Origin: an uncultured Peptococcaceae bacterium | Lineage (GTDB): Bacteria > Bacillota > Peptococcia > Peptococcales > Peptococcaceae | NCBI GenBank assembly: GCA_902496505.1 | Contig: CABVBB010000186.1 | Coordinates: 1-5,478, forward strand | Length of the DNA stretch: 5,478 bases | Direction of reading: 5' to 3' | Shown: positions 1 to 5,444 of the stretch, one piece after another | Layout of the letters: every line of letters starts with the position of its first letter | Numbering within the stretch: position 1 is the stretch's first letter | Position numbers and translations under genes: made by a program | Notes under the pieces: generated by a model | Seen by the model: only the letters and a program-made list of their open reading frames with translations | Told to the model about the DNA's origin: nothing | Database searches by the model: none

Positions 1-48
1 GGAGAGCATACCGCCTTTTGTGATGCAGCGATTTATTGCGTGCAGCTG

Positions 49-66
49 CTGCCCTTAGGAGGGCAG
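49..66 (-). other. Hairpin spanning the stop codon of the YibE/F gene
   Basis: CTGCCCT (49-55) and AGGGCAG (60-66) form a perfect 7-bp stem with a 4-nt loop, and the TAA stop codon of the YibE/F gene (55-57) lies inside it. Read on the minus strand, no run of T follows the stem, so it does not qualify as a classical intrinsic terminator. It could be a weak or factor-assisted 3' end, an mRNA-stabilising structure, or chance. Confidence 0.35.
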
Positions 67-1248
67 TTCCTCTTTGACATGGGGGCGTTGGGGCAGCTTG
101 ACGTAGAGCAACCCGCAGACGAGCACGGTCAAAGGAATAGTGAGCAAGATAGCTGTGCTGCCGATCAGGGCCTGCATCATTTCCACGATGACTTGCTCTT
201 TATTGAGCAGCTCGATGGTGGAACCGATGTGGGTGAAGAGCAAAAGCGTCGCAGCCAGCGAACTGCCAATGTAGGCCAGGATAAGCGTGTTGGCCATGGT
301 GCCCATGATGTCGCGGCCGATCGCCAGGCCGCTTGAGCAGAGCTGGCTAAAAGTGATCTCAGGCGCGTTGTGCCGCAGTTCGTAAAGCGCGGAGGCAATA
401 TCCATGGCCACGTCCATGACTGCACCCATGGCGCCGATGATCACAGAACCGAAGATGATGGCCTTGAGATTGATGGGCTTGGCGCCGTCCAGCATCTGCA
501 GGTAAATGGAATGTTCATCGACAAAGCCCGTGAGCATGAGCAGCTTGTCCATACCAATGGAGAAGATGGCGGCTACGATGACGCCGAAGAGGCAGCCCAA
601 GATGGTGGCCCAGGTCTTGCGGCCCACGCCATTGATCAAAAGCAGCGTCATGATGATGGTGTAGACGCAGGTGAGCACCGAGGTGACATAGATATTGAAG
701 CCATTAAGTACTGACGGTACGAAGACCAAAAAGACGAACATGCAGGTGAAGGCCAGGGAGATGAGGGTATTCACTCCCTTGCGGCGGCCGATGATGAGCA
801 CCAGCAGGATGAAGAAGCCCGCCAGGAGCAGGATCTGATCCAGGCGCTGGTAGTCGGTGAAGATCCACTGCGGCCCATCAGCACCGGCGTAATCGTTGTA
901 GTAGAGGATGATCTTATCCTTGGCCTGTACGGGTCGAATATCACCGCTGTACAGTTCGTCGATATTCTGCGACGCACTGACCACCTCGCCCTGGTGCTCG
1001 CCGTCCAAAAGTTCGCAGGTAAAAAGGACAGTGGTGGTCTGGACCATGGTCACATCGTCCAGCGAATACTCCTCCACATATTCATCGTCCACCGATAAAA
1101 CGCGTCCCTCCGTCACCACATTGCCGGTGTCGGGGAAAATATGTAAGCCCTCCATGACCTGGGCGTGCCCGACCCAGATGATGAGCGCAGAGACAAAGAC
1201 AGTAGCCAGCCAAACGATGCGGTCGCGGCTGCGGGGTGAAAGTGACAT
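55..1248 (-). CDS. YibE/F family polytopic membrane protein
   Basis: A 397-residue integral membrane protein that matches the YibE/F family by sequence pattern. The biochemical role of the family is not established, so no transport substrate is claimed. Residues about 11-26 form an N-terminal membrane anchor. Residues about 30-135 form a soluble, probably extracytoplasmic domain rich in beta-type sequence. From about residue 138 to 385 there is a run of roughly seven hydrophobic segments. Family-like signatures are the glycine/aspartate segment GAMGAVMDVAMDIASAL (about 272-288) and the later GRDIMGTMANTLILAYIG. The end is complete, with a TAA stop at 55-57. The ATG at 1246-1248 is preceded by GAGGAGG (plus-strand positions 1259-1265) with a 10-nt gap, which supports this start. 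It is transcribed divergently from the lipoprotein/two-component/ABC cluster and has its own consensus-like promoter. YibE/F genes can occur in adjacent pairs, so a partner could lie beyond position 1, but none is visible. Family call is confident; function unknown. Confidence 0.9.
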   Translation of the reverse strand: MSLSPRSRDRIVWLATVFVSALIIWVGHAQVMEGLHIFPDTGNVVTEGRVLSVDDEYVEEYSLDDVTMVQTTTVLFTCELLDGEHQGEVVSASQNIDELYSGDIRPVQAKDKIILYYNDYAGADGPQWIFTDYQRLDQILLLAGFFILLVLIIGRRKGVNTLISLAFTCMFVFLVFVPSVLNGFNIYVTSVLTCVYTIIMTLLLINGVGRKTWATILGCLFGVIVAAIFSIGMDKLLMLTGFVDEHSIYLQMLDGAKPINLKAIIFGSVIIGAMGAVMDVAMDIASALYELRHNAPEITFSQLCSSGLAIGRDIMGTMANTLILAYIGSSLAATLLLFTHIGSTIELLNKEQVIVEMMQALIGSTAILLTIPLTVLVCGLLYVKLPQRPHVKEELPS

Positions 1249-1284
1249 GATTTTTTTTCCTCCTCAAAATGGTCAGTATACGTC

Positions 1285-1314
1285 ACTGTAACATGAGCAA
1301 AAGCTGCTTGTCAA
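1285..1314 (-). promoter_or_regulatory. Promoter of the YibE/F gene
   Basis: On the minus strand there is a perfect -35 hexamer TTGACA (plus positions 1309-1314), an 18-bp spacer and a -10 hexamer TACAGT (1285-1290, 4 of 6 matches to TATAAT). Transcription would begin near 1278, giving a leader of about 30 nt that contains the GAGGAGG ribosome binding site. The position and orientation suit the minus-strand gene. It lies back-to-back with the plus-strand promoter, the two -35 elements being only about 10 bp apart. Confidence 0.65.
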
Positions 1315-1333
1315 TGCTTGGGCTTGTGCTTTG
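1306..1333. repeat. Short GCTTG-type repeats between divergent promoters
   Basis: GCTTGT (1306-1311), GCTTGG (1316-1321), GCTTGT (1322-1327) and the related GCTTTG (1328-1333) lie in direct orientation. The step between copies is 10, 6 and 6 bp. They cover the -35 elements of both divergent promoters, so they are a candidate operator shared by both transcription units. No binding protein can be named. The irregular step and short unit leave room for chance. Confidence 0.35.
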
Positions 1334-1352
1334 AGCGCAGGGAAAATATAAT
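1324..1352 (+). promoter_or_regulatory. Promoter of the lipoprotein/two-component operon
   Basis: There is a perfect -10 hexamer TATAAT (1347-1352). The hexamer 17 bp upstream, TTGTGC (1324-1329), matches the -35 consensus at only three positions, so the promoter may depend on an activator or be weak. Transcription would begin near 1359, leaving a leader of about 32 nt before the ATG at 1391 that includes AAAGGAGG at 1375-1382. Confidence 0.55.
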
Positions 1353-1390
1353 GGAAGATAAGATACGGCTGAATAAAGGAGGACGAGGGC

Positions 1391-2020
1391 ATGAAAAAGG
1401 GACAATTCATAGGGATCGCTTTCTTAGCAATGTTGCTGCTTGGCGCGTGCGGGTCACAGGTGGAACAAAGCGAGCAGGAGCAGCAGGTGCTGATGAGTGG
1501 GGTGATGGCAGTTTTGCCGGAACAGCTGGTGGTGGACAGCTGCGACGAAACGGGCTGCTTGTTTGTCAGCAGTGATGAAGGGGAGAGCGCGTACTTCCAG
1601 ACGCTGGCCAAGCCTTTGGCTGAAGCGAGCTGGTGCTATCCTGGTGGATTGATGCTGCACCAAGCGGGAGAAGCGTTTCTTGAGTGGCAGGCAGGCGAGA
1701 TCGCAGGCGTCACACTGTTCTGGAACCATGCTGAGCTCGAGCGGCCGGGGGAAGTCGTGACACAGGCGGCGGTGCCTGCTTATGGCATCTTGGTAACGCA
1801 TGATCTTTATACAGCGGCAACTTTGGAGCAGGCGGAGCAGCAAACAGGCGCGATCCCAACGGAGCAGCAGACGGTGCGCATCTGGCATGTGTTTTTGGCC
1901 CAGCCGGATGGTGATACGGTGTATGAGCTGTGGTTGAACGCGGATCAGTATAGCAAGGAACAGCTGTTGGCTATGGTGCAGAGCATGGTGTTTACTGAGG
2001 CGGCCTTTACGCAGAACTAG
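1391..2020 (+). CDS. Predicted lipoprotein of unknown family, first gene of the two-component/ABC cluster
   Basis: A 209-residue protein with a clear type II (lipoprotein) signal: positive start MKKG, hydrophobic core at residues 6-17, and lipobox LGAC with Cys20 as the predicted lipidated residue. A Gln/Glu-rich linker (about 23-32) follows, then a globular domain. The mature part holds further cysteines at 51, 56 and 82. The C-terminus has the pattern YELWLNADQYSKEQLLAM followed by a hydrophobic end. This loosely recalls the last strand and helix of DUF4367-type extracytoplasmic domains, but that likeness is weak. The start is set by AAAGGAGG at 1375-1382, 8 nt before the ATG. The gene lies 21 bp upstream of the response regulator and is probably co-transcribed with it. 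I do not recognise the family. From context it may be a sensor accessory or an immunity-type (LanI-like) protein that binds the signal outside the membrane. This role is inferred, not shown. Confidence 0.85.
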   Translation: MKKGQFIGIAFLAMLLLGACGSQVEQSEQEQQVLMSGVMAVLPEQLVVDSCDETGCLFVSSDEGESAYFQTLAKPLAEASWCYPGGLMLHQAGEAFLEWQAGEIAGVTLFWNHAELERPGEVVTQAAVPAYGILVTHDLYTAATLEQAEQQTGAIPTEQQTVRIWHVFLAQPDGDTVYELWLNADQYSKEQLLAMVQSMVFTEAAFTQN

Positions 2021-2041
2021 AGGAAAGAAGGGAAGAGAGCG

Positions 2042-2740
2042 ATGGAGAAGCGGATCTTATTGATCGATGATGATGTGGAGCTGTGTCATTTGCTGGAGCG
2101 GTCAGCGCGATGGGCGGGCTTTGCGCTGGATGCGGTGCATAATGGCCGCGAGGGCTGTCGGCTGGCGGAGCGGGGCGAGTATGTCTTGATCATTTTGGAT
2201 GTGATGCTGCCGGAGATGGATGGTTTTGAAGTGCTGGCGCGGATCAGAGCGCAGAGCACGGTGCCAATATTGATGCTGACGGCGCGGGATACAGACGGGG
2301 ATAAGATCAGCGGCCTTTTAGGCGGTGCGGATGATTATCTGACCAAGCCTTTTGGGCTGGAGGAGCTGATGGCGCGGGTGCAGTCGTTGGTGCGACGCTA
2401 TACGATTTTTGATGCAGCCAGGCCGGAGGCGGTGATCACGCTCAAGGACATGCGCATCGACCGCACGCGGCGGGAGGTCTGGGTCAGAGGAGAGGAGCGG
2501 GCGCTGAGCGGACGGGAATTCGATCTGCTGTTGTTTTTGGCGGCACATGCAGGCCAGGTCTTCACCAAGCGGCAGTTGTATGAGCAGCTGTGGCCGGAGG
2601 AAGAGGGCTTTGACGAGGGCAACATGATGGCCTTCATCAGCAAGCTGCGCAAAAAAATCGAACCAGCAGGCGAGCCGTATTATATCCAGACGGTCAAGGG
2701 CATCGGCTATCGGTTCAATCGGGAGGCGGCGAAATGTTAG
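2042..2740 (+). CDS. OmpR/PhoB-family response regulator
   Basis: A 232-residue cytoplasmic transcription factor with an intact receiver and a winged-helix output domain. The receiver (about 3-115) has the acidic cluster D9-D10-D11, phospho-acceptor D53 in ILDVMLPEMDG, switch residue T80 in MLTARD, and K102 in LTKPF. The DNA-binding domain (about 130-227) shows the usual LSGREFDLLLFLAAHAG stretch and ends with the wing motif TVKGIGYRF. Length and layout are typical of the family. The ATG is preceded by AAGGGAAG (2028-2035) with a 6-nt gap. Its stop codon overlaps the start of the kinase gene, indicating translational coupling and a cognate pair. Inferred target: the four 11-bp direct repeats before the ABC genes, since regulators of this family usually bind tandem repeats of that period. 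The target is not proven. Confidence 0.96.
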   Translation: MEKRILLIDDDVELCHLLERSARWAGFALDAVHNGREGCRLAERGEYVLIILDVMLPEMDGFEVLARIRAQSTVPILMLTARDTDGDKISGLLGGADDYLTKPFGLEELMARVQSLVRRYTIFDAARPEAVITLKDMRIDRTRREVWVRGEERALSGREFDLLLFLAAHAGQVFTKRQLYEQLWPEEEGFDEGNMMAFISKLRKKIEPAGEPYYIQTVKGIGYRFNREAAKC

Positions 2741-3657
2741 CAGGGATAGTGATATTGGCCGCGGCGGCTTTGGCAGTGAGCGCGGGCTGGGCTTGGGATC
2801 ATCATAAGCAGCAGCTGCGGAGAAGAGAAATGGAGAGCGTTTTGGCGGATATGGTCAGCGGCAATCTCAATCGGCATCTGGTGGTACGTGAATCCGATGC
2901 TTGGGCAGAGGTCTGCTATGGCATCAATGCGCTGGCTGCAGCGTACCAAGCAAAGCAGCGGCAGATGCGCGCGCTGGAGAGTGCCAATAAGCAGCTCTTG
3001 ACCAGCTTGACGCACGATGTGCGTACGCCGCTGACGTCGCTGCGGGGCTATCTGGAGGCGCTGGACAGTGCGGCGCTGTCCGCAGAAGAGCGGCGCGCAG
3101 ATGTGCAGATCGTGCAGAGGAAGGCGCAGGAACTGCAGCGCTATGTAGAGCAGCTGTTTTTGTGGTTCAAGCTGGCTAATGGCGAGGAGCGCTGCCAACC
3201 AGAGCGGGGCGATTGGGCAGAGGCGATCCGGCGGATCGCAGTCAAATGGCTGCCGCGCTGGGAGGATGCTGGCTGGCAGTACGAATTGGCGCTGCCCGAG
3301 GAAGCGGTGTGGGTGCGCTTCGATCCTGTGGCCTGCCAGCGGATGCTGGATAATATCTTGAGCAATAGCCTGACCCACAGCGGCGGCAGTTTGGTGACGC
3401 TGAGCCTTTGGACGCAGGCGGAGGAAGCGGTGCTTTGCGCAGCGGATAATGGTCAGGGCGTAGCTGAGGAAGACTTGCCGCACCTTTTTGAACGGCTTTA
3501 TACAGGCAATGCGTCACGCAGGCAGGGTCAGGGCAGCGGCTTGGGGCTGGCCATCGTGCGCAGTCTGGCTGAAGCTCAGGGCGGCCGCGTTTGGGCAGAA
3601 AGCGCGCCTGGCGCAGGACTGCGGGTGTTCGTGGCGCTGCCTTTGGCCTGCCAGTAG
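2734..3657 (+). CDS. Sensor histidine kinase with one membrane segment and no extracytoplasmic domain
   Basis: A 307-residue HisKA/HATPase_c kinase that would autophosphorylate and pass the phosphate to the regulator encoded just upstream. Residues about 2-20 form a single hydrophobic helix, followed at once by basic sequence (KQQLRRR), so almost nothing is exposed outside. Residues about 34-90 form a HAMP-like/coiled linker. The H-box is LTHDVRTPLTSL with phospho-acceptor H94. The N-box has N207 and N211, G1 is DNGQG (238-242), the F-box is around LPHLFERLY (248-256), and G2 is GSGLGLAI (267-274). All the catalytic motifs are therefore intact. GGGAGG at 2721-2726 lies 7 nt before the ATG, and the start overlaps the regulator's stop by 7 bp (ATGTTAG). 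The missing input domain suggests intramembrane sensing or sensing through a partner such as the lipoprotein or the ABC transporter. That partner is inference. Confidence 0.94.
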   Translation: MLAGIVILAAAALAVSAGWAWDHHKQQLRRREMESVLADMVSGNLNRHLVVRESDAWAEVCYGINALAAAYQAKQRQMRALESANKQLLTSLTHDVRTPLTSLRGYLEALDSAALSAEERRADVQIVQRKAQELQRYVEQLFLWFKLANGEERCQPERGDWAEAIRRIAVKWLPRWEDAGWQYELALPEEAVWVRFDPVACQRMLDNILSNSLTHSGGSLVTLSLWTQAEEAVLCAADNGQGVAEEDLPHLFERLYTGNASRRQGQGSGLGLAIVRSLAEAQGGRVWAESAPGAGLRVFVALPLACQ

Positions 3658-3664
3658 CAGGCAT

Positions 3665-3708
3665 TGCAAGAAAAATGCAAGATTTCGGCAAGGCTGCGGC
3701 AAGGTTGC
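3665..3708 (+). promoter_or_regulatory. Four 11-bp direct repeats (GCAAG core), probable response-regulator binding site
   Basis: The core GCAAG occurs four times in the same orientation, starting at 3666, 3677, 3688 and 3699, so the period is exactly 11 bp. The first two copies are TGCAAGA and the last two GGCAAGG, and units 3 and 4 also share the end TGC. The array begins 8 bp after the kinase stop codon and ends just upstream of the ABC genes. Known OmpR/PhoB-family sites (for example the Pho box and the SpaR box with pentanucleotides separated by 6 bp) have this same one-helical-turn direct-repeat layout. The natural candidate to bind is the regulator encoded at 2042-2740. The repeat is seen directly; the binding protein is inferred. 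Confidence 0.75.
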
Positions 3709-3726
3709 TCTGCTAAGCTAAGAGCA
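3706..3726. repeat. Inverted repeat over the -10 region and leader of the ABC genes
   Basis: TGCTCT (3706-3711) and AGAGCA (3721-3726) are perfect 6-bp inverted arms separated by 9 bp that contain two GCTAA copies. It ends just before AAAGGAGG at 3728-3735. No T-run follows, so it is not an intrinsic terminator of the kinase gene. It may be a repressor dyad, a leader hairpin, or chance. Confidence 0.3.
3711..3719 (+). promoter_or_regulatory. Possible extended -10 element of the ABC transporter promoter
   Basis: TG (3711-3712), one base, then TAAGCT (3714-3719) resembles an extended -10, keeping the T1, A2 and T6 positions of TATAAT. No good -35 lies 17 bp upstream; that position is covered by repeats 3 and 4 of the GCAAG array. 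The last GCAAG core ends 10 bp before this hexamer, as expected when an OmpR/PhoB-type activator replaces the -35. Transcription would begin near 3726. The hexamer itself is weak. Confidence 0.4.
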
Positions 3727-3743
3727 TAAAGGAGGAATGGACC

Positions 3744-4664
3744 ATGCAGCAGCAATGGGTGATCGAAACAAAAGCGCTGACGCGGCAATTCGGCCAGCAG
3801 ACAGCAGTGAATGCGGTCAGTCTGCACGCCGCGCCGGGGCGCATCTACGGCTTATTGGGGCGCAATGGCGCCGGCAAAACGTGCTTGATGAAGATGCTTT
3901 TAGGCTTGATGCAGCCTACAGGCGGTGAGATCTGGCTTTTTGGCGAAAAGGTGACTGCGCCCAAGCGGGAGATCCTCTGCCGCATCGGTGCACTGATCGA
4001 AGCACCGGGGTTTTATCCCAATCTTACCGGCACAGAAAATCTGGAGATCTTGGCAAGACTGCGGGGAACGATCAGCCATCAGGCAGTGCGCCAAGCACTG
4101 GAATTGGTAGAGCTTCCCTATGGTGATAAGAAAGCTTACCGGCAGTATTCGCTGGGCATGAAGCAGCGGCTGGGCATTGCCGGAGCGCTCCTCAATGATC
4201 CAGAATTATTGATCCTGGACGAGCCCACCAATGGACTGGACCCTATCGGCATTGCCGCAGTGCGTCAGCTGCTCAGAGAATTAAGCGCAGGAGCGGGCAA
4301 GGCTGTGCTGATCTCTAGTCACCAGTTGGCAGAAATGGAACAGCTGGTCGATGATATTGGTATCCTGCAGCAAGGCGTACTGTTGGAAGAAAGCGACTAT
4401 CATGCGCTGACGCAAAAAAATGGTCAGTATATCTATCTGCAGGCCAAGCAGCAGGAAAAGGCAGCCCTGGTGCTGGAACAGCTGGGGATCACACACTATA
4501 CAGTTGAGGAGGATGCTTTCCGCATCTGGGATCTCGGCGTAGAGACAGCAGACATCAATCGCGCTTTGGTCAGATCAGGCGTAGAGGTGGCGGCCATCAT
4601 GCGCCGTCAAGATACGCTGGAAGATCATTTCAAAGAGATCACAGGGGGTGTGGGCATTGCTTGA
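3744..4664 (+). CDS. ABC transporter ATP-binding protein, BcrA/LanF (peptide-antibiotic) type
   Basis: A 306-residue ATPase that would power the permease encoded next to it, at the inner face of the membrane. The motifs are Walker A GRNGAGKT (39-46, K45), signature SLGMKQ (136-141), Walker B LLILDEP with catalytic E160, D-loop NGLDP and H-switch H193 in ISSHQL. The position normally held by the Q-loop glutamine carries E86, within ALIEAPGFYPNLTGTENL. This E-loop form is described for lantibiotic immunity ATPases (LanF), and the stretch fits the BcrA/LanF group. The last ~90 residues form the C-terminal extension common in this group. AAAGGAGG at 3728-3735 sits 8 nt before the ATG and decides the start; an ATG at 3737 is out of frame. 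The 3' end overlaps the permease gene. Likely role: export or membrane clearance of a peptide antibiotic, with the substrate unknown. Confidence 0.93.
   Translation: MQQQWVIETKALTRQFGQQTAVNAVSLHAAPGRIYGLLGRNGAGKTCLMKMLLGLMQPTGGEIWLFGEKVTAPKREILCRIGALIEAPGFYPNLTGTENLEILARLRGTISHQAVRQALELVELPYGDKKAYRQYSLGMKQRLGIAGALLNDPELLILDEPTNGLDPIGIAAVRQLLRELSAGAGKAVLISSHQLAEMEQLVDDIGILQQGVLLEESDYHALTQKNGQYIYLQAKQQEKAALVLEQLGITHYTVEEDAFRIWDLGVETADINRALVRSGVEVAAIMRRQDTLEDHFKEITGGVGIA
4643..4650 (+). promoter_or_regulatory. Ribosome binding site favouring the TTG start of the permease
   Basis: AGGGGGTG lies 6 nt before TTG at 4657. It would overlap the alternative GTG start at 4648, which has only weak purine-rich sequence (AAGAGATCACA) at the right distance upstream. 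The TTG start is therefore preferred, although both starts give nearly the same protein. Confidence 0.5.
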
Positions 4665-5379
4665 TTTTATTGCAGCAGAATTGCTGAAACTCAAAAATAA
4701 TCGCTTAGTTTTGGCGGCAACTTTACTGGCACTGCTGATCCCGGCCGGTATGGTCTGGCAGGATTCCGGACGGCCGGACTGGTGGCTGGAAGCCATCGGC
4801 TTGGAAAGCTGGGCTCAGGCAGAGGTGCAGACCAGTCTCTTGATCATCGGCCCGATCCTCAGCGGTTTTGTCCTGACCCACATGATCCAGCTGGAATACA
4901 GTGAGCGCACCATCATCAGCATGCTCACTGCGCCGGTGCCGCGCAAAGCCCTCTTAGGAAGCAAGCTGATCGTCTGGCTTTTGTGGAATGCCGTGATCGC
5001 TCTGGAGACCTGGATCGTACTGGCTGTTGGCAGCTATATCGTCTATCCTGACGCCGCCTCCGCAGCAACAGCACTTTGGATAGGCAGCCTCGTCGGAAAG
5101 TGTACGCTTCTAAGCATAGGGCTTCTCTTGCCCGTGCTGGCGGTGAGCGTCTGGCAGCGCAAGCTTTTTTATCCCTCGCTTTTGCTGGTGTTTTTCCTGA
5201 CTATGCTCAGCGCGCTCACCTATCAGACCTATCCTGTGCTGCCCTTTATGGCAGTCAATATGCTCTTTAACGGCAGCGCACCAGCAGCCTACATGCTGAC
5301 CGCCAAGATCAGCCTGACCCTCTGGGCCACCGCAGGCCTATGCGCTGCTTTGGTCTCATTTGACCGGCAAGCCTTATAG
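4657..5379 (+). CDS. ABC-2 type permease, partner of the BcrA/LanF-type ATPase
   Basis: A 240-residue membrane protein with about six hydrophobic segments, at roughly residues 17-34, 60-78, 104-129, 139-165, 171-188 and 213-234. Between segments 2 and 3 is the cytoplasmic stretch EYSERTIISMLTAPVPRK then GSKL. This charged, arginine-centred loop is typical of ABC-2 permeases of the BcrB/LanE/LanG type. The N-terminus (LDFIAAELLKLKNNR) fits how such permeases begin. A TTG start at 4657 is chosen because of AGGGGGTG 6 nt upstream. Starting at GTG 4648 would add three residues. The gene overlaps the ATPase by 8 bp (17 bp from GTG), indicating coupled translation. Only one permease is seen, so a homodimer is the simplest complex. 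It is closer in gene content to BcrAB than to LanFEG. Substrate unknown; a peptide antibiotic is inferred from the ATPase type and the two-component neighbours. Confidence 0.88.
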   Translation: MLDFIAAELLKLKNNRLVLAATLLALLIPAGMVWQDSGRPDWWLEAIGLESWAQAEVQTSLLIIGPILSGFVLTHMIQLEYSERTIISMLTAPVPRKALLGSKLIVWLLWNAVIALETWIVLAVGSYIVYPDAASAATALWIGSLVGKCTLLSIGLLLPVLAVSVWQRKLFYPSLLLVFFLTMLSALTYQTYPVLPFMAVNMLFNGSAPAAYMLTAKISLTLWATAGLCAALVSFDRQAL

Positions 5380-5414
5380 AGCGGATCATGAAAAGCAGGT
5401 GTATTGAGGATTTA

Positions 5415-5444
5415 TTGACATGCGTAACGATCATCTGATATGAT
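5415..5444 (+). promoter_or_regulatory. Strong-looking promoter for a gene beyond the window
   Basis: There is a perfect -35 TTGACA (5415-5420), an 18-bp spacer and TATGAT (5439-5444, 5 of 6). TG at 5436-5437 gives an extended -10. Transcription would begin near 5451, with the leader running off the end of the window. AAAGGA at 5454-5459 is not followed by a start codon in view, so the downstream gene or RNA cannot be identified. The promoter indicates that a new transcription unit begins after the permease. Confidence 0.65.

Noticed and set aside
1..54. Start of a second YibE/F gene on the minus strand (AAAGGCGGT then ATG at 9-7)
   Set aside because: The gap between the possible ribosome binding site and the ATG is only 1-2 nt, and just three codons are visible before the window edge.
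40..714. Two plus-strand open frames of 98 and 114 codons (40-336, 370-714)
   Set aside because: They are antisense to the well-supported YibE/F gene, with low-complexity His/Asp-rich translations and no ribosome binding site that stands out.
2737..3483. 248-codon open frame on the minus strand inside the kinase gene
   Set aside because: It is wholly antisense to a kinase with all catalytic motifs intact, and its translation shows no domain; GC-rich coding DNA gives such shadows.
3242..3691. 149-codon minus-strand open frame across the end of the kinase gene
   Set aside because: Its translation is Pro/Arg/Ala-rich with no recognisable fold, and it overlaps the kinase ATP-binding domain and the repeat array.
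3737..3928. Plus-strand ATG at 3737 just upstream of the ATPase start
   Set aside because: It is in another frame, gives a 63-residue shadow product, and is too close (1 nt) to the AAAGGAGG that serves the ATG at 3744.
5380..5414. Intrinsic terminator for the ABC operon
   Set aside because: I looked for a GC-rich hairpin followed by a T-run after the permease and found none.
5388..5438. 16-codon open frame after the permease
   Set aside because: It has no convincing ribosome binding site and runs into the promoter at 5415-5444; too short to support.
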